From: an uncultured Opitutia bacterium
Lineage (GTDB): Bacteria > Verrucomicrobiota > Verrucomicrobiia > Opitutales > Opitutaceae
DNA: 64,000 nt
NCBI GenBank assembly: GCA_903877135.1
Contig: CAIRCN010000006.1
Span: 1-64,000, forward strand
Direction of reading: 5' to 3'
A program made the position numbers and the translations under genes. This document shows positions 34,870 through 44,132 of this stretch, piece by piece. A model generated the notes under the pieces. The model saw nothing but the letters and a program-made list of their open reading frames with translations. It ran no database searches and had not been told where the DNA came from. The stretch's first letter is position 1, and every line of letters begins with the position of its first letter.

Positions 34870-35913
34870 TTATTGGTTTTTCTTGTCGAACGCGGCGTCG
34901 AAGGCGACGGCGCTCGAGGGGAAGTCGACTTTGCGGACGAAGGCCGCGGCCTCGGTCGCGCCGTGCACGCGGTCCATGCGAATGTCCTCCCACTCGACGG
35001 AGAGCGGGCCGCGGTAGCCGACGTCGTTGAGGGCGACGATGATGTCCTCGAAGCGGATGTCGCCGTGGCCGAGTGAGCGAAAATCCCAATGGCGGCGGGC
35101 GTCGCCAAAGCTCACGTGGCCGCCGAACACGCCGACGGTGCCGTCGCCGTGGCCCCACCAGACATCCTTCATGTGTGCGTGGTAGATGCGGTTGCCAAAG
35201 GCGCGGATGAACTTCACGTAGTCGACGCCTTGGTAGCCGAGGTGCGAGGGATCGTAGTTGAAACCGAAGCGCCGGTGGCCCTTCACGGCCTCAATGGCGC
35301 GCTGCGAGGAAGCGATGTCGAAGGCGATTTCGGTCGGGTGCACCTCAAGGCCGAAGTTCACGTTTTGCTTCTCAAAGGCCTCGAGGATGGGGCCGAAGCG
35401 CCGGCCGAAGTCGGCAAAGCCCGCGTCCCAGTAGGCCTGCGAGGTCGGCGGGAAGGCATAGATCGAATGCCAGATGGAGGACCCAGTGAAGCCGTTGACG
35501 ACGACAGGAAATTCTTCCTTGGAGCCGCGGCCGGGTTTCACGTCGAAGAAGGTGCGCGCGGCTTTCGCGGTGAGCGCAAGTTTCTTGGCGGCGCGGCGGC
35601 GCACGCCTTCGGGGTTGCCATCGCCCCAAACGTCGGGCGGCAAAATCGATTGGTGGCGGGCATCAATGTTGTCGCACACGGCCTGGCCGACGAGGTGACT
35701 CGAAACGGCGCAGCAGGTGAGACCGTTGTCCTTCAAGAGCTGCCATTTTTCGGCGACGTATTTTTTGGAGGAGGCGGCCAGATCGACGTCGAAGTGGTCG
35801 CCCCAGCAGGCGAGCTCGACGCCGTCGTAGCCCATTTTTTTCGCGAGAGGAGCGAGCTGAGCAAGAGGCAGGTCGGCCCATTGGCCGGTGAAGAGGGTGA
35901 CAGGTCTCGGCAT
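34870..35913 (-). CDS. Sugar phosphate isomerase/epimerase (xylose-isomerase-like TIM barrel)
   Basis: This 347-residue protein shows the AP_endonuc_2/xylose-isomerase-like barrel: [13 protein letters not shown], then [60 protein letters not shown] and [11 protein letters not shown], with the C-terminal [12 protein letters not shown]. The E, D/H, H and E residues in these blocks are the usual divalent-metal ligands, so it appears catalytically intact. It probably isomerises or epimerises a keto-sugar linked to the oxidation done by the next gene, 14 bases downstream. The ATG at 35913 is preferred; the longer frame reaches 36300 only by running through the adjacent gene. Confidence 0.9.
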   Translation of the reverse strand: MPRPVTLFTGQWADLPLAQLAPLAKKMGYDGVELACWGDHFDVDLAASSKKYVAEKWQLLKDNGLTCCAVSSHLVGQAVCDNIDARHQSILPPDVWGDGNPEGVRRRAAKKLALTAKAARTFFDVKPGRGSKEEFPVVVNGFTGSSIWHSIYAFPPTSQAYWDAGFADFGRRFGPILEAFEKQNVNFGLEVHPTEIAFDIASSQRAIEAVKGHRRFGFNYDPSHLGYQGVDYVKFIRAFGNRIYHAHMKDVWWGHGDGTVGVFGGHVSFGDARRHWDFRSLGHGDIRFEDIIVALNDVGYRGPLSVEWEDIRMDRVHGATEAAAFVRKVDFPSSAVAFDAAFDKKNQ

Positions 35914-36043
35914 AAACGGAGGAATGGAGGGTTGATGAACAGGCCAGGCAAGCAGTGCCGCAGCGGGCCGATAATTTCGCCAGAGAGGGCGCGGGCGGCA
36001 AGGGAAAATCCTGCCGAAATATTGCGGTCGCCCGTGCGGCGCA

Positions 36044-37048
36044 TCAGGCGGTGCTGTCGAAACGCTCGACGGTGATGAGGCCTTCGAGATCGCGGCCTTC
36101 CGCGTAGGCGCGCAGGTTAAGAACGGCGTGCGCGCCGGCATCGGGATAACGATCCCGCGTGGGACCGGCGATGTGCGGCGTGAGGCTGGCATTGGGCAGC
36201 CCACGGAATGGGCTGCTGGCTGGCAACGGCTCCTCGGCGAACACGTCGAGTCCGACTGAAATGCGGCCTTCGGCGGCGATGCGGGCGAGGGCGGCCTCAT
36301 CGGTGACGGCGGCGCGGCCGACGTTCACAAAAACACCGCCAGGCCGAATGAGCCTGAGGTGGCGCTCGGTGACGAGGCCGACCGTCGCAGGCGTGTTTGG
36401 CACGAGTTCGATGAGGACATCGTTCTCAGCGAAGAGCGCGTCGAGCGAGGCGACGCGGCGGATGCCGTGAGTGGCCGCCACCGTATCGTCCACATCAGGC
36501 GCGAACACCGAAACGGTGCAGTCGAACGGACGGATGAGCCGCAGAAATTCGCGCGCCACGGCCCCGAAACCGTGGAGCCCCACGCGGCGTTGAAACAGCG
36601 AGCCGACGTTCGGCCAATCCTCGCGCCAGCCGCCGTCGCGGTGGAGATTGAGTGTCCACTCGGTGGTCCGCCGCAGGCACGACAGGACGTGCAGCAGCGC
36701 GCACTCGGCGACCGTGCGGCTGATCGAAGTGCCCCAATTGGTCACGCGGAGGCCGCGCTCAATCTGCACGCGGCTGACCAGATGCCGCACCGAGCCGGTG
36801 ACGTGACACAGATAGCACAGTTGCTCCGGCGGCGTGGCAGGGAGCCGTGGTGTGTGCCAGCAAGTGAGCAGCACCTCGGGAGGAGTAGCGGCGAGTTCGC
36901 GGGCCAAGTCCTCCGCGGTCAGTCCGGTCGGATCAATCAGCCGGAACTCCGAGGCTACGGCGCGCAATTCGTCGAACAACGCCCCGGGAAAAAACTCCTC
37001 TCGTTCGAAGTTGTTGAGGACAGCAAGGAGCGATCGGGGCCGGGGCAT
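36044..37048 (-). CDS. D-2-hydroxyacid dehydrogenase family protein
   Basis: This 334-residue NAD-dependent dehydrogenase contains the Rossmann site [17 protein letters not shown] near residue 155, [18 protein letters not shown] (usual form LPLTPET), [19 protein letters not shown] and [14 protein letters not shown], then SLTPHIAG with the catalytic His. The catalytic Arg and Glu sit in ELVPNT/GRA and the DVFAEEP block. The fold and length fit family members acting on glycerate, phosphoglycerate or similar 2-hydroxyacids. The upstream half is atypical and does not identify the substrate. As a glycerate kinase is encoded 2.8 kb upstream on the same strand, hydroxypyruvate/glycerate is an attractive but unproven substrate. 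Confidence 0.88.
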   Translation of the reverse strand: MPRPRSLLAVLNNFEREEFFPGALFDELRAVASEFRLIDPTGLTAEDLARELAATPPEVLLTCWHTPRLPATPPEQLCYLCHVTGSVRHLVSRVQIERGLRVTNWGTSISRTVAECALLHVLSCLRRTTEWTLNLHRDGGWREDWPNVGSLFQRRVGLHGFGAVAREFLRLIRPFDCTVSVFAPDVDDTVAATHGIRRVASLDALFAENDVLIELVPNTPATVGLVTERHLRLIRPGGVFVNVGRAAVTDEAALARIAAEGRISVGLDVFAEEPLPASSPFRGLPNASLTPHIAGPTRDRYPDAGAHAVLNLRAYAEGRDLEGLITVERFDSTA

Positions 37049-37060
37049 GTGTCGCAGGAA

Positions 37061-38344
37061 TTATTTGGAGGCCGAGGCTTCGTGCGCGGCTTTCCAACGC
37101 ATCGCCATGAGAATGCGGGAGTGTCCGCTCGGATGGTCGAAGAAAATGATTTCCTCCCACGGGCCTGGGGCGAGCTTTCGGTATTCAGCGAGTTTCAGCG
37201 CGGTCGTCGCGAAGCCTTCGGGCTCGCCGGCGGCATTGAGGCCGAAGATGTCAGCCTCCGACTCTGTTGACCGCACGATGCTGTTGTTCACTGGAGTCGC
37301 GAGGAAGAAGAAGATCGCGAGGCCGGCGGCGAGGATCGGCAGACCGGCGGGGTCGTCGATGCCTGTCACGCCCCAGGCTGCGCCGCGCCGGTTGTGCACG
37401 ACGCGAAAGAACCAAGCTGTGAAGGCGAAGCCGGCGGCGATCAGCAGGCTGGAGTAGATGGTGAGTTTATAGACGTGGTTGAGCACGTAATGCCCCAGTT
37501 CATGGGCCATGACGGCGCGGATCTCGGCGGGAGAGCAGCGGTTGAGCAGGTTGTCGTTGAGCGAGACGCGGATGCTGCCGAGGGCGCCGCTGACGTTGGC
37601 ACTGATGCGCTTGGTCTGCTTCGAGGCGTCGAACTGGTAGACATTTTCCGCAGGGACGCCGTTGGCGTGGGCGAGGTTGAGGATGTAGTCGCGCACCGGG
37701 CCAGCGGCGAGAGGACGGTAGGTGTTGAAGACTGGGGCGATGAAGACCGGCGCGAGCACCATAAGCACGAGAATGAGCACAGGTGTGGCGAGCGCCGCGC
37801 GGCTCCACCAGCGCTCGGGCGAGCGGCGGGTCGCCCAGTAGAGCAGCATCAGCACCGGCGTGAAAAACATGACGCTCACGATCAAACTCTTCGCCTGCTC
37901 GCCGAACCATGCGCCCGCAGTGAGGTTTGACATGTGGTATTGGTGCTCGCGGAGGAAGCCTTCGTAAAAATTCCACGGCAGCATGATCAACGTCAACACC
38001 ACGAGGTAACAAACCGAGTAGAGCGCGACCTGCAGCGGGCGTTTTTTGAAAACGCGTGTGGAGAAATCGCGCATTTTGGCGGAGATGCCCGTGCCGAGCA
38101 GCAGCCAGGCAACGCCGAGCGCGAGGAGAAAATTCCACAGGATGAGCCAGTAGCCGCCCTCGAAGTATGCGTCGGAGCGCGCGCGAGCGTCAGCGGGGAG
38201 CGTGGCGAGGAGCGCGTCGGTCGCGGCGACAGGATCGATGGCGGCCGGGGTAGTGGTTGTGGCGAAAGCGGGAGTGACGGCGAGCAGGACGGCGAGCCAG
38301 AGCAGCCAGCGTCCGCTGAGCGAGGAGTGGGATGTGTGGGGCAT
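37061..38344 (-). CDS. M48-family membrane metallopeptidase (Ste24/CAAX-protease-like)
   Basis: This 427-residue protein begins with a signal-like segment ending near AFATTTT, then has several transmembrane helices. The zinc site is VMAHELGHYVLNHVY near residue 280 (HExxH with Glu as catalyst), and the third ligand is in STESEADIFGLNAAG near residue 360. NPYQFDASKQTKRIS-type sequence (here VYQFDASKQTKRISANVSG) and PWEEIIFFDHPSGHSRI match Ste24-like members. Such proteases cleave or quality-control membrane proteins. It lies 12 bases upstream of the dehydrogenase gene and 54 bases after the DUF1343 gene, so they may be cotranscribed. No damage is seen. Confidence 0.92.
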   Translation of the reverse strand: MPHTSHSSLSGRWLLWLAVLLAVTPAFATTTTPAAIDPVAATDALLATLPADARARSDAYFEGGYWLILWNFLLALGVAWLLLGTGISAKMRDFSTRVFKKRPLQVALYSVCYLVVLTLIMLPWNFYEGFLREHQYHMSNLTAGAWFGEQAKSLIVSVMFFTPVLMLLYWATRRSPERWWSRAALATPVLILVLMVLAPVFIAPVFNTYRPLAAGPVRDYILNLAHANGVPAENVYQFDASKQTKRISANVSGALGSIRVSLNDNLLNRCSPAEIRAVMAHELGHYVLNHVYKLTIYSSLLIAAGFAFTAWFFRVVHNRRGAAWGVTGIDDPAGLPILAAGLAIFFFLATPVNNSIVRSTESEADIFGLNAAGEPEGFATTALKLAEYRKLAPGPWEEIIFFDHPSGHSRILMAMRWKAAHEASASK

Positions 38345-38398
38345 GGAGTGAGAGTGAAAATCCGCGGCCGGTTGGCAAACCGCAACCGAGGTGCGCGG

Positions 38399-39778
38399 CT
38401 ACTGGTAGAGCCAGTAACGGCGGGTTTGCTGTCGGTAGATTTCGTTGCGCGCGGTCCAATCTTTGATGAACGCGGCGACGTCGGTATTCGCCCCGTCGCG
38501 CTGGAGCGCTCGGAAAAACGCCTCTGAGCCCAGCAGCCGGAGGAAGAAACTGGAGTCCTTGCTTTTCGCGGTGGCGAACGGATTCTTCGGCTCGAGTTTG
38601 CAGGCGAGGCGCATCAATTGGAGACTCAGCTCGGTGGGGCGCCACTCGTCAAAATCGGAAATCTCGATGTAAAGCCCGAGGGCCGGTTTGCCGTTGCGGT
38701 CCAGGGCGCTGACCCGGCGGAACTGCAGGCCGGGCAGGTTGAGCGCGCGGAGTTCCTTTTCCACGACGTCGATCTTCGCCGTCTTGTGCGAGATGCCGCG
38801 GAAGACGTAGCTCGGGCCCACGCCGTGGCGGAAGCCGCCGAGTTCGCAGCCGAGGCCGGTCATCGGGTAGCCGAGCACGGCGGAATAGTCCTGCACGAGG
38901 GGCGAGGTCGGCACCCAGTTGAGGCCGGTGTCGGGCCAGCGCATCGCGCGGTGCCAGCCGCGCATCGGCACGAGGGTGAGGCGGCCGCGGGTGCGCACGT
39001 CGTCGGAAACCGCGAGCACGCCCGGCGCCTCCTTCGCCATGTGGGCGAGCTCGGCCATGGTGAGGCCGTGGACGTAGGGCACGCGGAAGGCGCCGACGTA
39101 GCTCACCCATTTCGCGTCCATCGGCGGGCCGTCAACCTTGAGGCCGCCGAGGGGATTCGGCCGGTCGACGACGATGACCTCGATGTTGTTTTCGAAGCAT
39201 GCCTCCAGCGTGAGTTTCATGGCGCTGATGAAGGTGTAGCTGCGCGAGCCGATGTCCTGCAGGTCGATGACGACGGCGTCGAGGCCCTTGAGCTGGGCCT
39301 TGGTGGGTTTGCGCGAACGGCCGTCGTAGAGCGAGGCGACGGGCAGGCCGGTGCGCTTGTCGGTGTAGCTGGCGTAGTTTTGGCCGGCGGGAAACTCGTT
39401 GTTGACGCCGTGTTCGACGCCGAAGAGCCGCACGAGCTGCACGCCGGGCGCGTGGCGGAGCACTTCGATGGTGCTCACGCCGAGGCGGTTTACGCCGGCT
39501 GGGTGGGTGAGCAGGCCGATGCGCTTGCCCTTGACCGCGACGAAGCCCTGCGACTCGAGTACGTCGATGCCGAGCATTACGGGATAGGCGGATGGCGGAT
39601 GGGCGGCCGGCGCCGCCACCACCGCGGGTGCCGGAGCGGGTGTCACCGCGGTGGCGTGGGAGGATTTCGCTGGTGGGCGGCTGGCGCTGCATCCGAACAA
39701 CGCCAGCAGCAGGAGCGAGGCGCAGAGCGGTTTCAGGAGGAGCGAACGGAAGTGGCCGGGCATGCGGCACAAGACCAT
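38399..39778 (-). CDS. DUF1343 lipoprotein, NamZ-like exo-N-acetylmuramidase
   Basis: This protein of about 459 residues starts with a lipoprotein signal ending LLALFGCSAS (Cys 30 from the ATG at 39778; 39763 is an alternative start). After a Pro/Ala-rich linker comes the DUF1343 domain: VMLGIDVLESQGF, GKRIGLLTHPAGVNRLG, LVRLFGVEHGVN, GLDAVVIDLQDIGSRSYTF and VIVVDRPNPLGG. The characterised member, NamZ (YbbC) of Bacillus subtilis, releases MurNAc from the non-reducing end of peptidoglycan fragments. Here the protein would act in the periplasm on cell-wall turnover products. The downstream part (GLNWVPTSPLVQDYSAVLGY, GVGPSYVFRGI) is also family-typical. Confidence 0.92.
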   Translation of the reverse strand: MVLCRMPGHFRSLLLKPLCASLLLLALFGCSASRPPAKSSHATAVTPAPAPAVVAAPAAHPPSAYPVMLGIDVLESQGFVAVKGKRIGLLTHPAGVNRLGVSTIEVLRHAPGVQLVRLFGVEHGVNNEFPAGQNYASYTDKRTGLPVASLYDGRSRKPTKAQLKGLDAVVIDLQDIGSRSYTFISAMKLTLEACFENNIEVIVVDRPNPLGGLKVDGPPMDAKWVSYVGAFRVPYVHGLTMAELAHMAKEAPGVLAVSDDVRTRGRLTLVPMRGWHRAMRWPDTGLNWVPTSPLVQDYSAVLGYPMTGLGCELGGFRHGVGPSYVFRGISHKTAKIDVVEKELRALNLPGLQFRRVSALDRNGKPALGLYIEISDFDEWRPTELSLQLMRLACKLEPKNPFATAKSKDSSFFLRLLGSEAFFRALQRDGANTDVAAFIKDWTARNEIYRQQTRRYWLYQ

Positions 39779-39821
39779 GGGCGGCAGCGCGGCTCCGTCG
39801 AGAAAGTTTCCTGTCGGCGGT

Positions 39822-40964
39822 TCACAGGGCGCGCGCCACGGCGGCGGCGAGGTTGGGGCCGGCGGTGCGGAGGGCTTCCTCAAGCGGCACTCCCGGGGGC
39901 GTGATGCCGTGTGCGTACAGGCCGGCGCGCGGCGGCATCGACACGACACCGGCGAAAATGTGTGTCTGCTTGCCGAAGGCGTGGGCGCGGCCGGCGACGG
40001 CGCCGGGGCCTTTGCCACTCAGCGAACTCGCGTCGAAGCGACCTTCGCCCGTGAGGACGAGGTCGGCCGCGGTGAGGCGTGCGTCGAGATCGAGCCACGC
40101 GGCGACAAGGTCGGCGCCGGGGAGCAGCGTGGCGCCGGCCGCCGTCATGAGCCCGAAGGCGATGCCGCCCGCGGCGCCGGCGCCGGGCAGGTCCATCAGC
40201 GTGTCGGGTTGGCCGCAGTGCGCGGTGAGCATGAGCGCGAGACGTGCGCTGGCGTGCTCGAGCTGGGCGAGGTCGGCGGGCGCGAGGCCTTTTTGCGGGC
40301 CGTAGATGGCGGCGCAGCCGCGCGGGCCGAGCAGGGGATTGGAGACGTCGCAGGCGATGCACACCGGCGGGAGTGTGTGCAAGACCGCGCCCTCGATCCG
40401 CGCGACTTGTTTCCATTCGGCCGGCACGGGCACGGCGATCAACTCGCCGGTGGCGGAGCGAAACTCGAGGCCCAACGCGGCGAGCGCGCCGAGCCCGAGG
40501 TCATTGGTCGCACTGCCACCGACGCCGAGGAGAATGGCGGCGGCGCCCTGTGCGTGTGCGGCGCGGATGAGTTCGCCGGTGCCGCGCGAACTGGCGAGCC
40601 ACAGGTCGCGCCGGTCCGGGGGCAGGAGCGCGAGCCCGCTAGCGGACGCCATCTCGATGACGGCGACGGGGGAATTTTCGATTTGGAGGAGGGCGCGGGC
40701 GGCGGCGGGGATGTTGCGGAGCGGCACAAGGCCGAACGCGGCGTCCACCTGCTCACCGCGTGGACCGCTGACTGGAAGCGTCTGCATCCGGCCGCCCGCT
40801 GCGTGCGTGAGGATTTCCGCGAAACCCTCGCCGCCGTCGGCGAGCGGGCAGAGGTCAAGCTGCCAGTCGGGGTGGTGCTGGCGGAGGGCGTCGGCGGCGA
40901 ACTCGCACGCCTGCCGGGCGGTGAGGGCGTCCTTGAATTTGTCGAAGGCGAGGAGGGCGCGCAT
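39822..40964 (-). CDS. Glycerate kinase (GarK/GlxK family)
   Basis: This 380-residue kinase starts MRALLAFDKFKDALTARQAC (the DSFK-G-S motif of the family), then CPLADGGEGFAEIL, SSRGTGELIRAAHAQGA, ILLGVGGSATNDLGLGAL, GPQKGL, and TGEGRFDASSLSGKGP. This is the glycerate kinase PF02595 series, which phosphorylates D-glycerate to 2- or 3-phosphoglycerate. The ATG at 40964 is clear since the first strand starts there; the longer frame to 41084 is unrelated. It heads the six-gene minus-strand run ending at 33698. Together with the D-2-hydroxyacid dehydrogenase it could complete a hydroxypyruvate-to-phosphoglycerate route. Confidence 0.94.
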   Translation of the reverse strand: MRALLAFDKFKDALTARQACEFAADALRQHHPDWQLDLCPLADGGEGFAEILTHAAGGRMQTLPVSGPRGEQVDAAFGLVPLRNIPAAARALLQIENSPVAVIEMASASGLALLPPDRRDLWLASSRGTGELIRAAHAQGAAAILLGVGGSATNDLGLGALAALGLEFRSATGELIAVPVPAEWKQVARIEGAVLHTLPPVCIACDVSNPLLGPRGCAAIYGPQKGLAPADLAQLEHASARLALMLTAHCGQPDTLMDLPGAGAAGGIAFGLMTAAGATLLPGADLVAAWLDLDARLTAADLVLTGEGRFDASSLSGKGPGAVAGRAHAFGKQTHIFAGVVSMPPRAGLYAHGITPPGVPLEEALRTAGPNLAAAVARAL

Positions 40965-41089
40965 GAACCGTGATGAGAAGCGCGGAGCGGGTATCAGGCG
41001 AATTATTTTGGCGGGGCGCGAGGGAGTTTCGGGCTTTGCACCGCGCGGAGAATTCCGCTGGATTGGGCGGATGACGGTTTTCATGAGGC

Positions 41090-42067
41090 ATGACTGAGCC
41101 GGCCGCAGACACTCCGCCGCGGCGGGTGAGCGCGGCGATCATGTGCGCGGGCGCGGCGCTGGCGTGCTGGCCGGCGGTGTCGGGCGCGCAGGCGCTGACG
41201 CTCGGCGTCGTGCTGGGACTGGCGGGAGCGAACGCGTGGAGCGGGGTGACGAAGCCGCTCGCGACACGGCTGCTGCAAGGCTCGGTCATCGGGCTGGGCG
41301 CAGGCATGAACCTCGCCGCGATCTGGGCGGTCGGCGTGAGCGGGATCGGCTACACGGTGCTGGGCATCGGATTCACGTTTGCACTCGGGCTGTGGCTTGG
41401 GCGGCGCGCCGGGCTGCCGCGCGACCTGGCGATTTTGCTGACGAGCGGCACGGCGATTTGCGGCGGCAGCGCGATCGCGGCGGTGGCGGGCGTGCTCAAG
41501 CCGCGACCGGAGGAAACGACGGTGGCACTTGCGACGGTGTTCATGCTGAACGCGGTGGCGCTGGTGGTTTTTCCGCCGCTCGGGCACGCGCTCGGACTGG
41601 GGCAGCATCTGTTCGGCCTGTGGGCGGCGCTGGCGATTCACGACACGAGCTCGGTCGTCGGCGCGGCGGCAAGCTACGGCGAGGAGGCGCTGAAGGTGGC
41701 GACGACGGTGAAGCTCGCCCGCGCGCTGTGGATCGCACCGCTGGCTTTGCTCATCGGCTGGGCGGTGAGGCGTTTTGTCCACGAGGAGGGAAAGACCGCC
41801 GGGCGCGTGGCGGTGCCGTGGTTCATCTTCGGGTTTCTCGCGGTTGCCGCGCTGGTGACCGCGATGCCGCCGCTCGTCGCGCCGGGGCGCGCGGTGTTCG
41901 TGGTGGCCCGGCAATCGCTCGTCGTGACGCTGTTTCTGATCGGCGCGAACCTTTCGCGCGGCGCATTGAAGGCGGTCGGTGTGCGCCCGCTCGTCGTCGG
42001 CGTGGCGCTGTGGCTGAGCGTCTCGGCGGCGACGGTGGGTGCGATTCTGGCGGGCTGGATTCGGTGA
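41090..42067 (+). CDS. YeiH/UPF0324-family putative sulfate exporter
   Basis: This 325-residue protein has about ten membrane segments. The signatures LTSGTAICGGSAIAAVAG and LWAALAIHDTSSVVGAAASY are those of the UPF0324/YeiH family, annotated as putative sulfate exporters. Its length is close to that of E. coli YeiH. Loops are short, so it is almost entirely membrane-embedded. It is divergent from the glycerate kinase gene (125-base gap) and ends 4 bases before the DUF1653 gene that converges on it. The true transported substrate is untested for most members. Confidence 0.9.
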   Translation: MTEPAADTPPRRVSAAIMCAGAALACWPAVSGAQALTLGVVLGLAGANAWSGVTKPLATRLLQGSVIGLGAGMNLAAIWAVGVSGIGYTVLGIGFTFALGLWLGRRAGLPRDLAILLTSGTAICGGSAIAAVAGVLKPRPEETTVALATVFMLNAVALVVFPPLGHALGLGQHLFGLWAALAIHDTSSVVGAAASYGEEALKVATTVKLARALWIAPLALLIGWAVRRFVHEEGKTAGRVAVPWFIFGFLAVAALVTAMPPLVAPGRAVFVVARQSLVVTLFLIGANLSRGALKAVGVRPLVVGVALWLSVSAATVGAILAGWIR

Positions 42068-42071
42068 ATCG

Positions 42072-42308
42072 TCAGTCGCCCACGAGGGCGAAGCGTGGCT
42101 GGCGGCGGCCGTCGTGCACGATGTTCTCGACGAACATCGCGGCGGGGCGGACCCAGAGCCCGCGTTCGCCGTAGAGCGCCTGATAGACGACGAGCGGCGC
42201 GAGTGTCTCCGAGTGGCGGGCGAGGCCGAGCACGCGGTATTCGTTGCCCTTGTAATGACGATAAAGGCCGGGCTGCGGTTCGGAGGGGAAGGGAGGAAGT
42301 TCGGGCAT
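42072..42308 (-). CDS. DUF1653 small protein
   Basis: This 78-residue protein reads PGLYRHYKGNEYRVLGLARH, followed by SETLAPLVVYQALYGERGLWVRP, and closes with MFVENIV. It matches the DUF1653 domain, a small all-beta family often found near metabolic genes, with no established biochemical role. The domain fills the whole protein, so this is a complete gene. It converges on the YeiH-family gene with 4 bases between. An intrinsic hairpin lies upstream, between it and the fucose-isomerase-like gene, suggesting separate transcription. Confidence 0.85.
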   Translation of the reverse strand: MPELPPFPSEPQPGLYRHYKGNEYRVLGLARHSETLAPLVVYQALYGERGLWVRPAAMFVENIVHDGRRQPRFALVGD

Positions 42309-42337
42309 GGCAACTGGAGTCAGGCGGCCTCGCCCTA

Positions 42338-42363
42338 GAAACGCGGTGAGGGCGCCGCGTTTC
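42338..42363 (-). terminator. Hairpin terminator candidate after the fucose-isomerase-like gene
   Basis: GAAACGCGG (338-346 of this kilobase) and CCGCGTTTC (355-363) make a perfect 9-base stem with an 8-base loop, 19 bases past the minus-strand stop at 42382. The tail is only mildly T-rich on that strand, so strength is uncertain. Confidence 0.45.
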
Positions 42364-42381
42364 CAAGGCTGAAGGCAGTGC

Positions 42382-44016
42382 TCAGAAGGCCGAGCCGTCG
42401 GCCTTGGTGCCGCAGAGGCTGACGACGAGGCCGAGTTCGGCGGCGAGCGCGGCCTTGGTGTAGAGCGCGAGGTCGGCTTCCTTGGCGGAGTTCGCGTAGG
42501 CGACGTGGATGTGGTTGGCCTTGTGTCGCGCCATCATCTGGTCGCGTGAGACGCCGTAGGTGACGGCGTGCATGATCGGCCATTGCACGGTGGTTTCCTT
42601 CCAGCGGCGCTCGGTCTCGGCGCGAGGAAGCGCGATGACCTTGGCGCGGCCAAGGTCCATCTTGAGTTTGCCGCCCTCGACGAAGACGCGGCTCCACACG
42701 ATCTCGCCAGGTTTGGCGATGCCGCGCACGGTGCCGCCGCCGAGGCGGAAATACATGAAGGGCTGGCGCAGCGAGTCGGTGCCAGCGTAGCCGTCGATGT
42801 GGTGCGCGGGCGGTGCGCTGCCGGAAATGAGGAACACCCACACGTAGTCCTTCGTCGTGCCGCTCTGGTCGTAATCGCCCCAGCGGAGATCGTGCAGTGT
42901 GTTTTCCACGGGCTGGCCGAGGGCGGTGTGCACCCGGTTGGTGAACAGGCCGTCGAGGCCGGCACACTCGTCCACTTCGTTAAAATGCGTGAGCGGCTGG
43001 CGGTCGCAGATGATTTCGCCGGAGGAATTGGCCACGGGCGGCCGGTCAGTGTTGTTGAGGATGCCCTCGACGAGGTCGCTGGCGGGGAGGAGGTCTTTGA
43101 GGCCCTGCTGGTATTGGATGCCGATGGTCTCGCAGCCGAATTCGTCGGCGATGCGCAGCGCGGCGACGTAGGTGCGGCACTGCCAGAGGACCTGCGCCTC
43201 GGTGAGGTCGGTGTCGGGGTTGGTGCCGAGGTGGAACTTCATGCCTTTGGCCTTGAGCCAGTCGAACACGGCGCGGGCCTCGGTCTCGCTGACCTGCGTT
43301 GCGCCGTAGTAGAGCGCGGACTGCGAGAGGCGCTCCTTGTAGACGCCGCAGGGGAAGAGCAGTTCGTCGGGGATGATGGCGTTATACATACCCATGCAGC
43401 CCTCGTCGAAGATACCCATGATGGATTTGCGCAGGCGGAGATCGGCGGCGATTTTCTTAGCGGTGGTGCGCGCCTTCGGCGGCACGGCGGCCTGGGCGAG
43501 CGGGCGGACGTGCGCGGTCTTGTGCCGGATGGCGCCCGTCTTGAGCCAGGTTTCAAGATGACCGAGGAAGAACGCATCCGTGAAATCGGCGCTCCAGAGC
43601 GAGCCGTATTTCACGCCGGCCTTGGTGAGCGAGCCGTTGAGGTTGAGCATGCCAACAAGACCGGGCCAGGTGCCGGACCAGTTGGCGACGGTGAGAATCG
43701 ACGCCCGGTGCGAGATGAGCCCGTGCAGGAGGTGGTGCGAATACTGCCACACCGCCTCGGCCACGATGAGGGGCGTCTGCGGGTCGATGCTGGCGAAGAC
43801 GGCCATGCCCTCTTTTTGGGAGCCGATAAAGCCGTGCTTCACTTCGGGCTTGTAAGGATGGGCGCGCACGAGCTTGTAGCCGAACTTGGCCACGGCGGCG
43901 GTGAGCTGGCGCTCCATGGCCTGCTGCGCGGGCCAGCAGGCTTCGTTGGCGGATTGGCGCAGGTCGCCGTTGGCGACGAGCAGGACGGTTTTTTTCGGGA
44001 GCTTTTTCATAAACAT
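42382..44016 (-). CDS. L-fucose/L-arabinose-isomerase-like protein
   Basis: This protein of about 544 residues resembles the fucose/arabinose isomerase superfamily. Family-like stretches are [10 protein letters not shown] near residue 315, [21 protein letters not shown] (Glu and Asp positions of the metal site) and an HHIDGYAG block; the C-terminal [20 protein letters not shown] block contains a conserved His. It is shorter than E. coli FucI (about 590 residues) and its first 150 residues are not assigned, so the substrate is open. The first methionine (44016) and MKKLPKK (44010) are both possible starts. It is divergent from an AraC regulator, with a direct repeat at its start, pointing to sugar-induced control. 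Confidence 0.68.
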   Translation of the reverse strand: MFMKKLPKKTVLLVANGDLRQSANEACWPAQQAMERQLTAAVAKFGYKLVRAHPYKPEVKHGFIGSQKEGMAVFASIDPQTPLIVAEAVWQYSHHLLHGLISHRASILTVANWSGTWPGLVGMLNLNGSLTKAGVKYGSLWSADFTDAFFLGHLETWLKTGAIRHKTAHVRPLAQAAVPPKARTTAKKIAADLRLRKSIMGIFDEGCMGMYNAIIPDELLFPCGVYKERLSQSALYYGATQVSETEARAVFDWLKAKGMKFHLGTNPDTDLTEAQVLWQCRTYVAALRIADEFGCETIGIQYQQGLKDLLPASDLVEGILNNTDRPPVANSSGEIICDRQPLTHFNEVDECAGLDGLFTNRVHTALGQPVENTLHDLRWGDYDQSGTTKDYVWVFLISGSAPPAHHIDGYAGTDSLRQPFMYFRLGGGTVRGIAKPGEIVWSRVFVEGGKLKMDLGRAKVIALPRAETERRWKETTVQWPIMHAVTYGVSRDQMMARHKANHIHVAYANSAKEADLALYTKAALAAELGLVVSLCGTKADGSAF

Positions 44017-44132
44017 GCCTAGATAAAATTGGCGACAGACGGAAAACAGCGGAGTGAGGGCTGGGCTCCATTATGCACTCGCGGCAGGGAACCGGAATGG
44101 ATAATTGTGGAAACATCATGGATAAAATTGGC
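44011..44132. promoter_or_regulatory. Direct repeat, candidate AraC operator
   Basis: AAACAT, 4-5 variable bases, then GATAAAATTGGC occurs at 44011-44033 and again at 44111-44132, 100 bases apart on the same strand. The 12-base core is identical. Copy 1 touches the start of the fucose-isomerase-like gene; copy 2 covers the early codons of the AraC gene. Such AT-rich half-sites in a GC-rich region suit an AraC-type operator that controls both divergent genes. Confidence 0.55.

Noticed and set aside
41081-42313. 410-codon minus-strand open frame over the YeiH-family gene
   Set aside because: Arg/His/Gln-rich low-complexity translation, while the plus strand shows clear UPF0324 signatures.
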